A stretch of 64,000 bases of DNA from Sphingobium sp. SYK-6 (GTDB taxonomy: Bacteria > Pseudomonadota > Alphaproteobacteria > Sphingomonadales > Sphingomonadaceae): NCBI RefSeq assembly GCF_000283515.1, contig NC_015976.1:744001-808000 (forward strand), written 5' to 3'. The notes beneath the pieces are model-generated. The model saw nothing but the letters and a program-made list of their open reading frames with translations, did not search any database and was not told the origin of the DNA. Each line of letters starts with the position of its first letter. Position 1 is the first letter of the stretch. Below are positions 51,030-59,692 of the stretch, one piece after another. The position numbers and the translations under genes are program-made.

Positions 51030-52676
51030 TCAGCCCTCGGCTCGGCGCAGCAGGACGCCCTGATCCACGAGGCGCGACTGGAGACTGGCCATGTCCACCT
51101 GGCGGGGCGGCACGCCGGTCCGGCAGGCAAGGCTGGCTGCCGCTCCCGCAGCCTCGCCCATGGACATGCAGGTCGCCTGATCCCGCACCGCGCCGAGCGC
51201 CGCGAATGTCGTCGAGACACAGCGGCCCGCGACGATCAGGCCGTCCACATCCTTCGGCAGCAGGCAGCGATAGGGGATGTCATAGGGCGCCTTGAATGGT
51301 GAGGCCACGCCTTCGCCCCACAGTCCGGTGACCGAATGGAGATCCGGCCCGCGCGGGCCGCCCATAGCGATCGCATCGGCGAACCGGCGGCCCGCGAGCA
51401 CGTCCTGCTCGGTCAGGACATAATCGCCGATGATCCGGCGGCCTTCCCGGGCGCCGCCGGTCGGCGATTCCATGACGATATAGGCATCCTCGAAGCCGGG
51501 GATGCGCTCGCGCAGGAAGCTGAGATAGACCCGGTTGAGCTTGCGCCGATAGATCAGCGACTTGCTGACTTCCTCCTCGTTGGTGTGGTCGTACCAGACT
51601 TCATAGACGCCGGACATCATCTGGCCGTCGCGCATCTTGCCGTGGCGGAATATGCCGGGGCTGCCAAAGCGCGGGGGCGGGTAGACCGGCGCCACCGCGC
51701 CAAGCAGCAGCGGCACCTTGCCGGCCTTGATATAATCCACCCATTCGCGGTCCAGCCCGGCCGGCAGCGGCACATATTTGCCATCCACCCTGGGCGCCGT
51801 GGCCTTGCCGGGAATGGGGCCGCCGGCGGCCGGCGAGAGGCGCAGCCTGGGAATGCCCCCGGCCGCGCGGATGCGATCGACCTCGTCCCAGTCGGTGGGC
51901 TGTACCACCGGCTCGCTGTAGAGCGTCTCGCCATCGAGGGACTTGTAGACATTCGGCGGGCGGCCGCCGCCCATCAGTTCGGAACGCTCGCGGTCCAGCT
52001 CGGCGCGCTCTTCCTCGGTGAGGAGGGGCTGGGCGCGCAGATAGGCGATCAGCCTGTCGACATCGATGCCGCCGATCTGCATGTCCATGGACCCGCCATG
52101 ATGGCGCCCGTCCTCCTCGCGCCCATGGTTGAACGGCGCCCCGGCCCAGGCGGCGATATCGGCATCGGCGGACGCATCGATGACGACATCGGCCAGCATG
52201 ATCTGGCCGCCGGACTTGTTGGCGATCGCCACGCCCTTCACTCGGCCATCCTCGACGAGCGTATCGAACACCATGGTGTTGAACAGGACCTCGACGCCGG
52301 CTTCCTCCATCATGTCGTCGAGAAGGCTCGTCATCATGACCGAATCGGTCGGATGCCGGGCGATGGGGTCCCCTTCGGGCGCGCCGCCAATGGCCTGGAT
52401 GCGATGGAGGATCTCCAGCGAGATGCCCTTCACGACCGGCGTGCCGACGCCCTTCTCGATGATATAGCCATTGATGCCGATGCCGCCGATGCCGCCGCCG
52501 GTCATCATGCCGCCGAGATAGCCGACGCGTTCGATCAGCATGACGTCGGCGCCGTTTCGCGCGGCACTCAGCGCGGCGACACAGCCGGCAGGTCCGCCCC
52601 CCACGACGACGACATCCTTCTTCTTCGCAAGCCGCAACGACGTGCTGAAGCCGTCATCCTGATTGTTGATCGACAT
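51030..52676 (-). CDS. FAD-dependent oxidoreductase (FAD_oxidored / PF12831 type)
   Basis: A 548-residue flavoprotein. DVVVVGGGPAGCVAALSAARNG binds FAD, GYLGGMMTGGGIGGIG is a second glycine-rich motif of this family, and VVIDASADADIAAWAG lies further on. The C terminus has VDGLIVAGRCVST and MSMGEAAGAAASLA. Homologues include succinate-dehydrogenase-like and alpha-hydroxy-acid oxidases; no substrate is fixed. A GGAGG ribosome binding site precedes the ATG at 52676. Its upstream region has the motif shared with the Rieske and aldehyde dehydrogenase genes, so it is probably in the GntR regulon. Confidence 0.85.
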   Translation of the reverse strand: MSINNQDDGFSTSLRLAKKKDVVVVGGGPAGCVAALSAARNGADVMLIERVGYLGGMMTGGGIGGIGINGYIIEKGVGTPVVKGISLEILHRIQAIGGAPEGDPIARHPTDSVMMTSLLDDMMEEAGVEVLFNTMVFDTLVEDGRVKGVAIANKSGGQIMLADVVIDASADADIAAWAGAPFNHGREEDGRHHGGSMDMQIGGIDVDRLIAYLRAQPLLTEEERAELDRERSELMGGGRPPNVYKSLDGETLYSEPVVQPTDWDEVDRIRAAGGIPRLRLSPAAGGPIPGKATAPRVDGKYVPLPAGLDREWVDYIKAGKVPLLLGAVAPVYPPPRFGSPGIFRHGKMRDGQMMSGVYEVWYDHTNEEEVSKSLIYRRKLNRVYLSFLRERIPGFEDAYIVMESPTGGAREGRRIIGDYVLTEQDVLAGRRFADAIAMGGPRGPDLHSVTGLWGEGVASPFKAPYDIPYRCLLPKDVDGLIVAGRCVSTTFAALGAVRDQATCMSMGEAAGAAASLACRTGVPPRQVDMASLQSRLVDQGVLLRRAEG

Positions 52677-53346
52677 CCTGTCCTCCCGTCGCGCGGTAAG
52701 CCCGCGCTGATTGCATCGCTTCACCTCGTGCGCAGCGAAGGATGGTATAATGAATAGACGGTATTACAGTTTAAGCCGGGAGCCGCAAGGGATCGAGCGC
52801 GGCAGCGCCGACTGACAGGGCCTGTTCGATACGCTCGCCTAACAAGAAGGGAGCCCCGGACCGAGACTGAGATGACGATGTTGGCTGTGAGCGCAATATC
52901 GTCGTGGCCGAGATTCTGTTTTTGGCCCAAGAAAGGGACGAGCGGTGATGATCGGACTTTGCCGTCGTTCCCTAGGAAACGCCTCAGATGGCAGGTTGAG
53001 TCAGGAGCGGACACCGGAAGTTTGCCCGTCTCGCAAGGCAGAATGACGGAGAGGGAGTCGGGGACGGATAGGCAGCTTCTGGCCGACTCGCCGCCAAGAG
53101 CGCACGTTGCCAGCGCTCAGCCATGATCGAGGGAAGTTGGGCCGGTAGGGGAATGGCCGCTCCTTGCGGTTGGATTGCGAACGCTGACAACGTGCGGGTC
53201 GCTAGCGAGACGGCTCAGAATAGCGTGGCTGATGCGCCCGAGATTCCGGGGTGCTTCCAATCGTTGCCAGGCGAGCATGCTTTGCGGTCAGGCCGCTAGC
53301 CGACCCACGCGAAGCGAGATAAAAGCCGAGGCCCAGGGGGAACATC
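52677..53346. other. 670-bp intergenic region, no gene recognised
   Basis: The left end holds the probable promoter/operator of the FAD oxidoreductase gene (see 52757-52775). The rest has lower and more irregular codon-like structure than its surroundings and no frame that looks coding. Short stretches look like decayed sphingomonad intergenic repeats, but I cannot align them to the repeats in this window. Confidence 0.5.
52757..52775. promoter_or_regulatory. Candidate GntR operator, site 1
   Basis: GACGGTATTACAGTTTAAG lies 81 bp upstream of the FAD oxidoreductase start. It matches the site at 61203-61221 at 14 of 19 positions, including a shared TACAGTT. A TATAC-like -10 for the minus-strand gene is next to it. 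Confidence 0.45.
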
Positions 53347-54567
53347 ATGACGGACATCTCAGCGTCGGCGGTGGGAAAATTCGCGCCAGCAGCCGATCGC
53401 GTTCATCTGCTCGACGCACTGCGCGCGATCGCTCTCTTCGGCGTGATCCTTTTCAACATCACTGGGATGGTCGGTGCCTGGGCGGGGTCCGAAGTGTTGT
53501 CGAAGGCGACTCCGTTGGATCTCGGTTTCATCGCGTTCGACCTGATCCTCATCCAGGGCAAGGCGCGCGCCTGCTTTGCCCTGCTGTTCGGCGTCGGCTT
53601 CGGATTGATGATGGATCGGGCAGCCGCGAGCGGACGCCGCTTCGTTCCGTTTCACCTGCGTCGCATGACTGTGCTTCTGCTGATCGGCTGCTGCAACCTC
53701 GCCTTTCTTTTCTTCGGCGATATCCTCATCCTCTATGCACTCATCGGCATGCTGCTGCTCGCCTTCCGCGGCTTGAGCAATCGTGCGCTACTCGTGAGCG
53801 GGCTCGTGCTGCTGCTCGTCCCGCCGGTCGCAATCGGTCTTGGCGAAGCCGTCACCGGCGCGCCGCTGCCCAATCTGGCCGGGCTTGATCCCGCGCAAGC
53901 CGAAACATGGATGGCGACGCTCGCGCCCGCTTATCGCAGCCCGCACTATCTCGATTTCGTCGCCGCCAACCTGCGCTATTACCTTATGCGCGACGGCGTC
54001 GAGACCGCCGATGCGATCATGTACGACCTGAGCGTGCTCGGCCTGTTCGTGATCGGGCTGTGGACCGCGCGCTGCCGGGTATTGTTCGATGTCGAGCATT
54101 GGCGCCCGTTCCTGCGCCGCGTCGCATGGTGGACGCTGCCGATCGGCCTGGTCTTCAGTCTCGTCTTCGCCACGCGCCGTATGGGCATCGAAGCGACTGG
54201 GGTGCTGCACGGCCTGGTTACTGCCAGCTACGCGGGCCTCGCCTTCATGGCGTTCGGCTATGTCGCGCTGCTTGCGCTGTTTCTGACGGGCAAGGGAGAG
54301 GGACTGCAGCGAGCCCTGGCGCCAGCTGGGCGGATGGCCCTCACCGGCTATCTCGCGTCGAATGCGATCGGGGGCTTCGTCTGGTATGGCTGGGGTCTGG
54401 GCCAGCTCGGCAAATGGAACGGCGCGGCAATCAACCTGCTTGGCTGTGCCATCTTCGCGGCGCTCTGGCTGTTCAGCGCTCTGTGGATGCGCGCGTTTCG
54501 CTTCGGCCCGGCCGAATGGATTTGGCGCTCGCTGAGCTATGGCAAGGCCCAACCGCTTCTGCGGTGA
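53347..54567 (+). CDS. DUF418 family membrane protein
   Basis: A 406-residue inner-membrane protein with about nine or ten hydrophobic helices. HLLDALRAIALFGVILFNI at the start and the C-terminal DUF418 core (RMALTGYLASNAIGGFVWYGWGLG, then FGPAEWIWRSLSYGKAQPLL) are typical. The family (YeiB-like) is of unknown function and is sometimes grouped with acyltransferase-like membrane proteins. GGGGG lies a few bases before the ATG at 53347. It converges with the GntR gene and is probably unrelated to the catabolic cluster. Confidence 0.88.
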   Translation: MTDISASAVGKFAPAADRVHLLDALRAIALFGVILFNITGMVGAWAGSEVLSKATPLDLGFIAFDLILIQGKARACFALLFGVGFGLMMDRAAASGRRFVPFHLRRMTVLLLIGCCNLAFLFFGDILILYALIGMLLLAFRGLSNRALLVSGLVLLLVPPVAIGLGEAVTGAPLPNLAGLDPAQAETWMATLAPAYRSPHYLDFVAANLRYYLMRDGVETADAIMYDLSVLGLFVIGLWTARCRVLFDVEHWRPFLRRVAWWTLPIGLVFSLVFATRRMGIEATGVLHGLVTASYAGLAFMAFGYVALLALFLTGKGEGLQRALAPAGRMALTGYLASNAIGGFVWYGWGLGQLGKWNGAAINLLGCAIFAALWLFSALWMRAFRFGPAEWIWRSLSYGKAQPLLR

Positions 54568-54773
54568 GCAAGTGCTCACGCAGTCTCCCTGTGAGAGCGG
54601 CGACCGCGATGGCGGCCCACCGCGGAGGACAATTGCGACGTTAGTGGCCGCTTTCGAGATTGAGCGAAGCGGGCGGGAATGACCGATTATAGGGCGCGTT
54701 GGCGACCGCCCACTTGCCCTGCGCGATCATCAGCTTTCGTCAAGACCGGACCTGAACCGGAGATGGAATGAGC

Positions 54774-54794
54774 GACGGTTCCGGTCGAACCGTC
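54774..54794. terminator. Bidirectional hairpin between convergent genes
   Basis: GACGGTTC (54774-54781) pairs perfectly with GAACCGTC (54787-54794) around five bases; GGAATGA and ATTCC outside can extend the stem. It lies between the DUF418 gene and the convergent GntR gene, 34 bp from the latter's stop. Confidence 0.55.
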
Positions 54795-54827
54795 ATTCCA
54801 CTATGTCATCGAAGCTGTCCCCGCCGC

Positions 54828-55640
54828 TCAGCCTTTCGGGGCGGCATCCGCGGCGGCGCGGGCCTGATCGCTCATCTGCTTGAGGCGGTAGAGCATGGAT
54901 TGCCGGCGATCGAGCAGGTGGGCGCGCATGGCGGTGAAGGCGCCTTCGGGGTCATGCGCCGCGATGCGATCGTAGATGCCCTGAAGCGCCTTGTAGCCGA
55001 TGCGGCTGCTTTTCGGTGAGGCCTCGATCGCCGTGAAAAGGTTCAGCAGCGCGTGTTCGAGCGCATGCATGAGCGTGACGAGCGTGCGCGCGCCGGACGC
55101 CTCGACGATCGCGCGGTGGAAGGCGAGAATGCGCTCGACGGCTTCGGGGCGGGAAATGTCCGGTTCCATGATGCGATCCAGCGCAGCCTTGAGCGCCGCC
55201 AGCTGCGCATCGTCGATCCGCTCGGCCGCCAGTTCCGCTGCCCGGCACTCGATGCCGAGGCGAGCGTCGAAGACCTCTTCCGCCGTCACCTGGATGAGCA
55301 TGAACTGGACGGCGAGCGCCGTGGCGAACTGATCGGGCTTGCCTTCGGCGATCGTCGCGCCGCCGCCGACTCCGGTCTTCACGGTGATCACGCCCAGCGC
55401 CTCGAGCCGCCCCAGTGCCTCGCGGATCGGCACGCGGCTGGTCTGGAAGGTTTCGGCCAGCTGCGCCTCGGTGCCGAGAAATTCGCCGGGCTTGAATTGC
55501 CCCGCGAACAGGGCGGCGATGACCTGCGACACGATGCGCGACGCCAGCGATTGCGACCGGATGGAGCTGAAAACGGGTTCTGAATCGGCCACGCGCAAGC
55601 AACTTTCTCTGGAACAGCCCCGGAAGCGGGCAGGCGGCAT
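54828..55640 (-). CDS. GntR family transcriptional regulator (FadR/FCD type)
   Basis: A regulator of about 270 residues. The N-terminal winged helix is LASRIVSQVIAALFAGQFKPGEFLGTEAQLAETFQTSRVPIREALGRLEALGVI. The helical FCD ligand domain has DARLGIECRAAELAAERI, FHRAIVEASG and HLLDRR, with metal-binding His/Asp residues. Such regulators control organic-acid and aromatic catabolism. The start is uncertain: ATG at 55640, or GTG at 55592 nearer the HTH. It is divergent from the Rieske gene, with a palindrome between them. Confidence 0.87.
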   Translation of the reverse strand: MPPARFRGCSRESCLRVADSEPVFSSIRSQSLASRIVSQVIAALFAGQFKPGEFLGTEAQLAETFQTSRVPIREALGRLEALGVITVKTGVGGGATIAEGKPDQFATALAVQFMLIQVTAEEVFDARLGIECRAAELAAERIDDAQLAALKAALDRIMEPDISRPEAVERILAFHRAIVEASGARTLVTLMHALEHALLNLFTAIEASPKSSRIGYKALQGIYDRIAAHDPEGAFTAMRAHLLDRRQSMLYRLKQMSDQARAAADAAPKG

Positions 55641-55728
55641 TCTGTCTTTTCGTATGATGAATCCCCGCAATTCACCAGATGCCGCTTGAGAGCTGGCTTG
55701 ACAAGCCGAACCCTTCCTTCGAAAAGAA

Positions 55729-55747
55729 ATAACGATAATATAGTTAT
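55729..55747. promoter_or_regulatory. 19-bp palindromic operator upstream of the Rieske gene
   Basis: The sequence reads ATAAC-N-ATA-N-TAT-N-GTTAT, an almost perfect palindrome, 17 bp before the Rieske ATG and in the divergent gap with the GntR gene. Its right half (AGTTATA) is shared with the site at 61203-61221. This is the strongest candidate binding site for the GntR protein. Confidence 0.6.
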
Positions 55748-55764
55748 ATATTCGAGGAGGCGGC

Positions 55765-57105
55765 ATGCGGGCAGACGAGAACAGGACCCTGACGCAAACG
55801 GGCCCCGAAACGCCGATGGGACGCCTCATGCGGCAATACTGGATCCCGGCCTTTCTCCCGGAGGAGACCCCGGCCGGCGGCGCGCCGCTGCGCTTGCGCC
55901 TGCTGGGCGAGAACTTCCTCGCGTTTCGCTCGCCGGACGGGAGCCTCGGCGTGGTGGACCATCGCTGCGCCCATCGCTGCGCCTCGCTTTTCTATGGGCG
56001 CAACGAGGAGGGCGGCATCCGCTGCGTCTATCATGGCTGGAAGTTCGACCGGACCGGCCAGTGCATCGAGATGCCCAGCGAACCGCCCGAAACGGACTAC
56101 AAGCATCTCGTGAAGATCCGCGCGCTGCCGGTTGTCGAGCGCTATGGCGTGGCCTGGGTCTATATGGGGGATCGCGACGTCCCGCCGCCCTTGCCGCATT
56201 TCGATCTGGACGAACTGGGCGCGGACGAGCCGATCTCGGTGAGCTTCATGATGCGCGAGTGCAACTGGCTGCAGGCGCTGGAAGGGGACATCGACACTTG
56301 CCATGTCGGCTTCCTGCATCTGGGCGGCGCGAGTCCGGACCAGTTCGAGGAAGGATCGATCAATTATTATCGTCAGCTGCCGGAGAATCTGGCCCCGCGC
56401 TACGAAGCCATCGAGACGGATTATGGCGCCGTATACTGCGCCTATCGCCATGCTGGGCCGGACAATCTCTATCACCGCATCGGCCATTTCGCGCTGCCCT
56501 TCTGGACCATGTCGCCGTCCGAACCGATGGACCATATCCGGGTACGGGCCTGGGTGCCGATCGACGATCATCACGCCATGCTGGTCGTCATCGGCGGACC
56601 GCGTACGGGCGGCACGACGCTGACCAGGGAGGGAAAGCCCCTGCCGGGCACGACCTCGCCGATCAAATTCCTGCCCAACAGCAGCGACTGGCTGGGCCGC
56701 TGGCGCATCGAGGCCAATCTGCGCAACGATCATCTCATCTCGCGGGAGGTCCAGTCGACGCAGAGCTACAGCGGGATCGAGGCGATTCCGGTGCAGGACC
56801 AGGCCGTCACCGAAAGCATGGGGCCGATCGTCGATCGCACCATGGAGCATCTGGGCACCAGCGACCGGATGATCGTGCTCACCCGGCGCAAGCTCCTGCG
56901 GACGGCCGCGGCGCTCAGCAATGAAGGGATCGTGCCGGACGGTGTCGACGAGGCCGGCATCTATCACGACATGCGCTCCGGCTTCGCCGTGCTGCCCGCC
57001 GATGAGGACTGGCTGGCTTATTACAATGCGCGCCGCGCAGCCTGGAGCGGCGGCAAGGCAAAACCGATCGCCCGCAGACCAAAATCCCTGCCCGTATCCG
57101 CTTGA
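55765..57105 (+). CDS. Rieske non-haem iron oxygenase, phthalate-dioxygenase-like alpha subunit
   Basis: A 446-residue ring-hydroxylating or demethylating oxygenase. MGRLMRQYWIPAF is the opening of the phthalate 4,5-dioxygenase-like group. The [2Fe-2S] Rieske ligands are C68, H70, C87 and H90 (DHRCAHRC, CVYHGWKF). The mononuclear iron ligands H180 and H185 lie in GDIDTCHVGFLH, with D175 as bridge. It needs a separate reductase, and none is in the window. AGGAGG precedes the ATG at 55765. The aminotransferase follows after 13 bp. The substrate is unknown. Confidence 0.9.
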   Translation: MRADENRTLTQTGPETPMGRLMRQYWIPAFLPEETPAGGAPLRLRLLGENFLAFRSPDGSLGVVDHRCAHRCASLFYGRNEEGGIRCVYHGWKFDRTGQCIEMPSEPPETDYKHLVKIRALPVVERYGVAWVYMGDRDVPPPLPHFDLDELGADEPISVSFMMRECNWLQALEGDIDTCHVGFLHLGGASPDQFEEGSINYYRQLPENLAPRYEAIETDYGAVYCAYRHAGPDNLYHRIGHFALPFWTMSPSEPMDHIRVRAWVPIDDHHAMLVVIGGPRTGGTTLTREGKPLPGTTSPIKFLPNSSDWLGRWRIEANLRNDHLISREVQSTQSYSGIEAIPVQDQAVTESMGPIVDRTMEHLGTSDRMIVLTRRKLLRTAAALSNEGIVPDGVDEAGIYHDMRSGFAVLPADEDWLAYYNARRAAWSGGKAKPIARRPKSLPVSA

Positions 57106-57118
57106 GGAGCAGCCATCC

Positions 57119-58321
57119 ATGTCCGATTCCGTGAAGCCCGGCCCGCATTTCCTGCAATTGCCGGGACCGACGACCACGCCGCTGCGGATGATGGAGGCCA
57201 TCGCACGACCGACCATCAATCATCGCGGCCCCGAGTTCCGCGCGCTGACCGTCGAGGTGCTGGAGGGGATCAGGACGATCTTCAAGACCTCCGGACCGGT
57301 CATCATCTACCCCTCCTCGGGGACCGGCGCGTGGGAAGCGGCGCTGGTCAACGCCCTGTCCCCGGGTGACGCGGTGCTCATGTACGAGACCGGCTGGTTC
57401 GCCACGCTCTGGTGCCGGCTGGCGCGCAAGATCGGCCTTGAGCCCGAGCTTCTGGCAGGCGACTGGCGCAGCCCGGTCGATGCCGAGGCGATCGGCGCGC
57501 GGTTGCGCGAGGACAAGGCGCACCGGATCAAGGCGGTGTGCGTCGTCCACAATGAGACATCGACCGGGGTGACGTCCGACATCGCCGCCGTGCGGCGCGC
57601 GATCGACACGGCAGGGCACCCCGCGCTGCTGATGGCGGACCTCGTGTCGTCGCTGGCGTCGGTCGATTATCGGCATGACGAATGGGGCGTGGATGTCGCC
57701 GTCGGCGGTTCACAGAAGGGGCTCATGCTGCCGCCCGGCCTGTCCTTCAATGCGCTGTCCGAAAAGGCGATCCGGGCCGCCGAAGCATCGCGCATGGCGC
57801 GCGCCTACTGGGACTGGGCCGAGATGCTGGAGGCCAACCGGCGGGGCTTCTTTCCCTACACGCCCGCCATCAACCTGTTGCAGGGACTGCGCGTCGCCAT
57901 CGAGATGCTGAACGAGGAGGGGCTGGACGCCGTGTTCGCCCGTCACCGGCGCGCGGCGGCCGCCACGCGGGCGGCGGTCGCCCGCTGGGGCTTCGAGACG
58001 CAGTGCAGCGATGCGACCGCACATTCGCCGGTGCTCACTGCGGTCCGGATGCCCGAGGGCGTATCCGCCGACGCCGTGCGCGACCATGCGCTCGAGCGCT
58101 GCAACATGAGCCTGGGCAATGGCCTCGGGCAGCTTGACGATCGCGTGTTTCGCATCGGCCATCTCGGCGACTTCTCCGAGCCGCTGCTGCTCGGGACGAT
58201 CGCCGGCATCGAAGCCGCGCTCGGCTATGCGGGCGTCGCGCATCGTCGCGGCGGGACCGAAGCGGCCATCGCGGCGCTGAGCGGCACCGGGATGGCCGGC
58301 GCGGCCGATATGGCGGCATGA
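57119..58321 (+). CDS. Class V aminotransferase (alanine/serine-glyoxylate aminotransferase family)
   Basis: A 400-residue PLP enzyme. LPGPTTTPLRMMEAIARPTINHRGPEF is the signature N terminus of alanine/serine-glyoxylate aminotransferases, SSGTGAWEA binds PLP phosphate, and GGSQKG contains the Schiff-base Lys (K200). It moves an amino group between an amino acid and glyoxylate or a similar oxo acid. It follows the Rieske gene closely, which is an uncommon pairing and suggests an amino-group-containing substrate or a glyoxylate product. Confidence 0.9.
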   Translation: MSDSVKPGPHFLQLPGPTTTPLRMMEAIARPTINHRGPEFRALTVEVLEGIRTIFKTSGPVIIYPSSGTGAWEAALVNALSPGDAVLMYETGWFATLWCRLARKIGLEPELLAGDWRSPVDAEAIGARLREDKAHRIKAVCVVHNETSTGVTSDIAAVRRAIDTAGHPALLMADLVSSLASVDYRHDEWGVDVAVGGSQKGLMLPPGLSFNALSEKAIRAAEASRMARAYWDWAEMLEANRRGFFPYTPAINLLQGLRVAIEMLNEEGLDAVFARHRRAAAATRAAVARWGFETQCSDATAHSPVLTAVRMPEGVSADAVRDHALERCNMSLGNGLGQLDDRVFRIGHLGDFSEPLLLGTIAGIEAALGYAGVAHRRGGTEAAIAALSGTGMAGAADMAA

Positions 58322-58375
58322 CCGCGCCACGGGAAAGCTGTCGCGGCTGACGCCGCGAGAAGGGGAGAGCGGACG

Positions 58376-59665
58376 ATGACGAGCCTGTCAGTCTTTCAGG
58401 AGAAGCTCGGCATCCTCCGGGCAAACTGGCGCTACCCCGGCTGGGGCATCGTCGCCAAGGCCTTCGTCATCTTCTTCCTGGCGTTCGGCGCGCCGCTCAC
58501 CATGCCGTTCGTCTATCCGGAAGTCATGAAGGAGTTCGGCTGGACGCTGACGCAGGCCACGCTGATCTACACCTACAAGAGCATCACCGGCGCCATCATG
58601 GCGCTGTTCATCATCGGACCGCTCGTCGAGCGGCTGGGGCTGAAGGCGGTGCTGGTGACCGCGATGGTCGCCGAGGCGATCGGCCTCGCCAGTTTCCTGT
58701 TCGTCCAGTCGCTCTGGAGCTATTATCTCGTCGGCTTCATGATCGGTACTGGCCAGGCAGCGGTCATCATCAGCCTCAAGCTGCTGGTATCGCGCTGGTT
58801 CATGCGCAATGTGGGGCTGGCCGGCGGGATCGCGATCGTCGGCGCGAGCTTCGGCGGTGTCGTCTTTCCGTTGGTCACCAGCCAGCTCATCCCGGTCTAT
58901 GGCTGGCGCGTGGCGTTCGCGTGCCTCAGTCTCGGCATCTTCCTCGTGTCGATCCCGCTGGCCCTCTCGGCCCGGGCCAATCCGACCGAAGAGGACGTCC
59001 TGCCCGAGGCTGTGCAGGCCAGCGCCGGCGTAAGCGGCGAGCGGCTGCGGGCGGTGGAGCTCGATTTCGGATTTCGCGACCTGTTCCGGCAACGCAGCTT
59101 CTGGTTCATTGCGCTCGCGACCTGCCTCTCCGCGGCGGTGGACCAGGCGCTGTTCCAGCACAGCATCTTCTACCTGACCAACGAAGTGGGCCTGACGCGG
59201 ACGCTGGCGGCCAGCGCATGGTCCGTCACCTTCCTGGTGGGCATGGCCGCGAAATTCGTGGCCGGCGCGACGTTCGACCGCTTCTCGCTGAAAGGCGTCG
59301 CTTTCTGGAACCTGCTGCTGGGCACGGCGATCATCCTGGCGCTCCCCGCGCAGGGCCTGCTCACCGCCCTCGTCTTCACGTCCGTGCTGGGGCTGGCGCA
59401 TGGCGGGCTGGTGGTGGACAGTCCCGTCGTCGCCAAGCATGTCTATGGGCCGCGCCACATGAACCGGCTGCTCCCGCTGCTCTCCGGCTTCAACACGCTG
59501 GGGTCAGCGATCGGGCCGGTGCTGCTCGCGAGCACATATGACCGGACGGGGACATATCTGGCGGGCTTCACGCTGTATCTGGGCCTGACCGTCGTCGCGG
59601 CGCTGCTGCTCTGGCGCGTGCAGCCCGTCTATCGGGACCGATTGCGCGCCCTGCTGCACGGCTGA
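58376..59665 (+). CDS. MFS transporter (monocarboxylate/oxalate-formate-like)
   Basis: A 429-residue permease with 12 predicted helices. FLAFGAPLTMPFVYPEVMKEFGWTLTQATLIYTYKSITGAIMAL and RWFMRNVGLAGGIAIVGASFGGVVFPLV fit the OFA/MCT-type MFS group, which carries organic acids. GGGGAGAGC precedes the ATG at 58376. It is the third gene of the Rieske operon and probably imports the substrate. It converges with the aldehyde dehydrogenase gene. Confidence 0.87.
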   Translation: MTSLSVFQEKLGILRANWRYPGWGIVAKAFVIFFLAFGAPLTMPFVYPEVMKEFGWTLTQATLIYTYKSITGAIMALFIIGPLVERLGLKAVLVTAMVAEAIGLASFLFVQSLWSYYLVGFMIGTGQAAVIISLKLLVSRWFMRNVGLAGGIAIVGASFGGVVFPLVTSQLIPVYGWRVAFACLSLGIFLVSIPLALSARANPTEEDVLPEAVQASAGVSGERLRAVELDFGFRDLFRQRSFWFIALATCLSAAVDQALFQHSIFYLTNEVGLTRTLAASAWSVTFLVGMAAKFVAGATFDRFSLKGVAFWNLLLGTAIILALPAQGLLTALVFTSVLGLAHGGLVVDSPVVAKHVYGPRHMNRLLPLLSGFNTLGSAIGPVLLASTYDRTGTYLAGFTLYLGLTVVAALLLWRVQPVYRDRLRALLHG

Positions 59666-59692
59666 TCGGCGACCGGCAGGGCGCGCATGCGC

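Noticed and set aside
52677-53346. Short open frames in the gap (for example 97 codons at 52721-53014, minus)
   Set aside because: They have no ribosome binding site, no recognisable motif, and poor codon periodicity.
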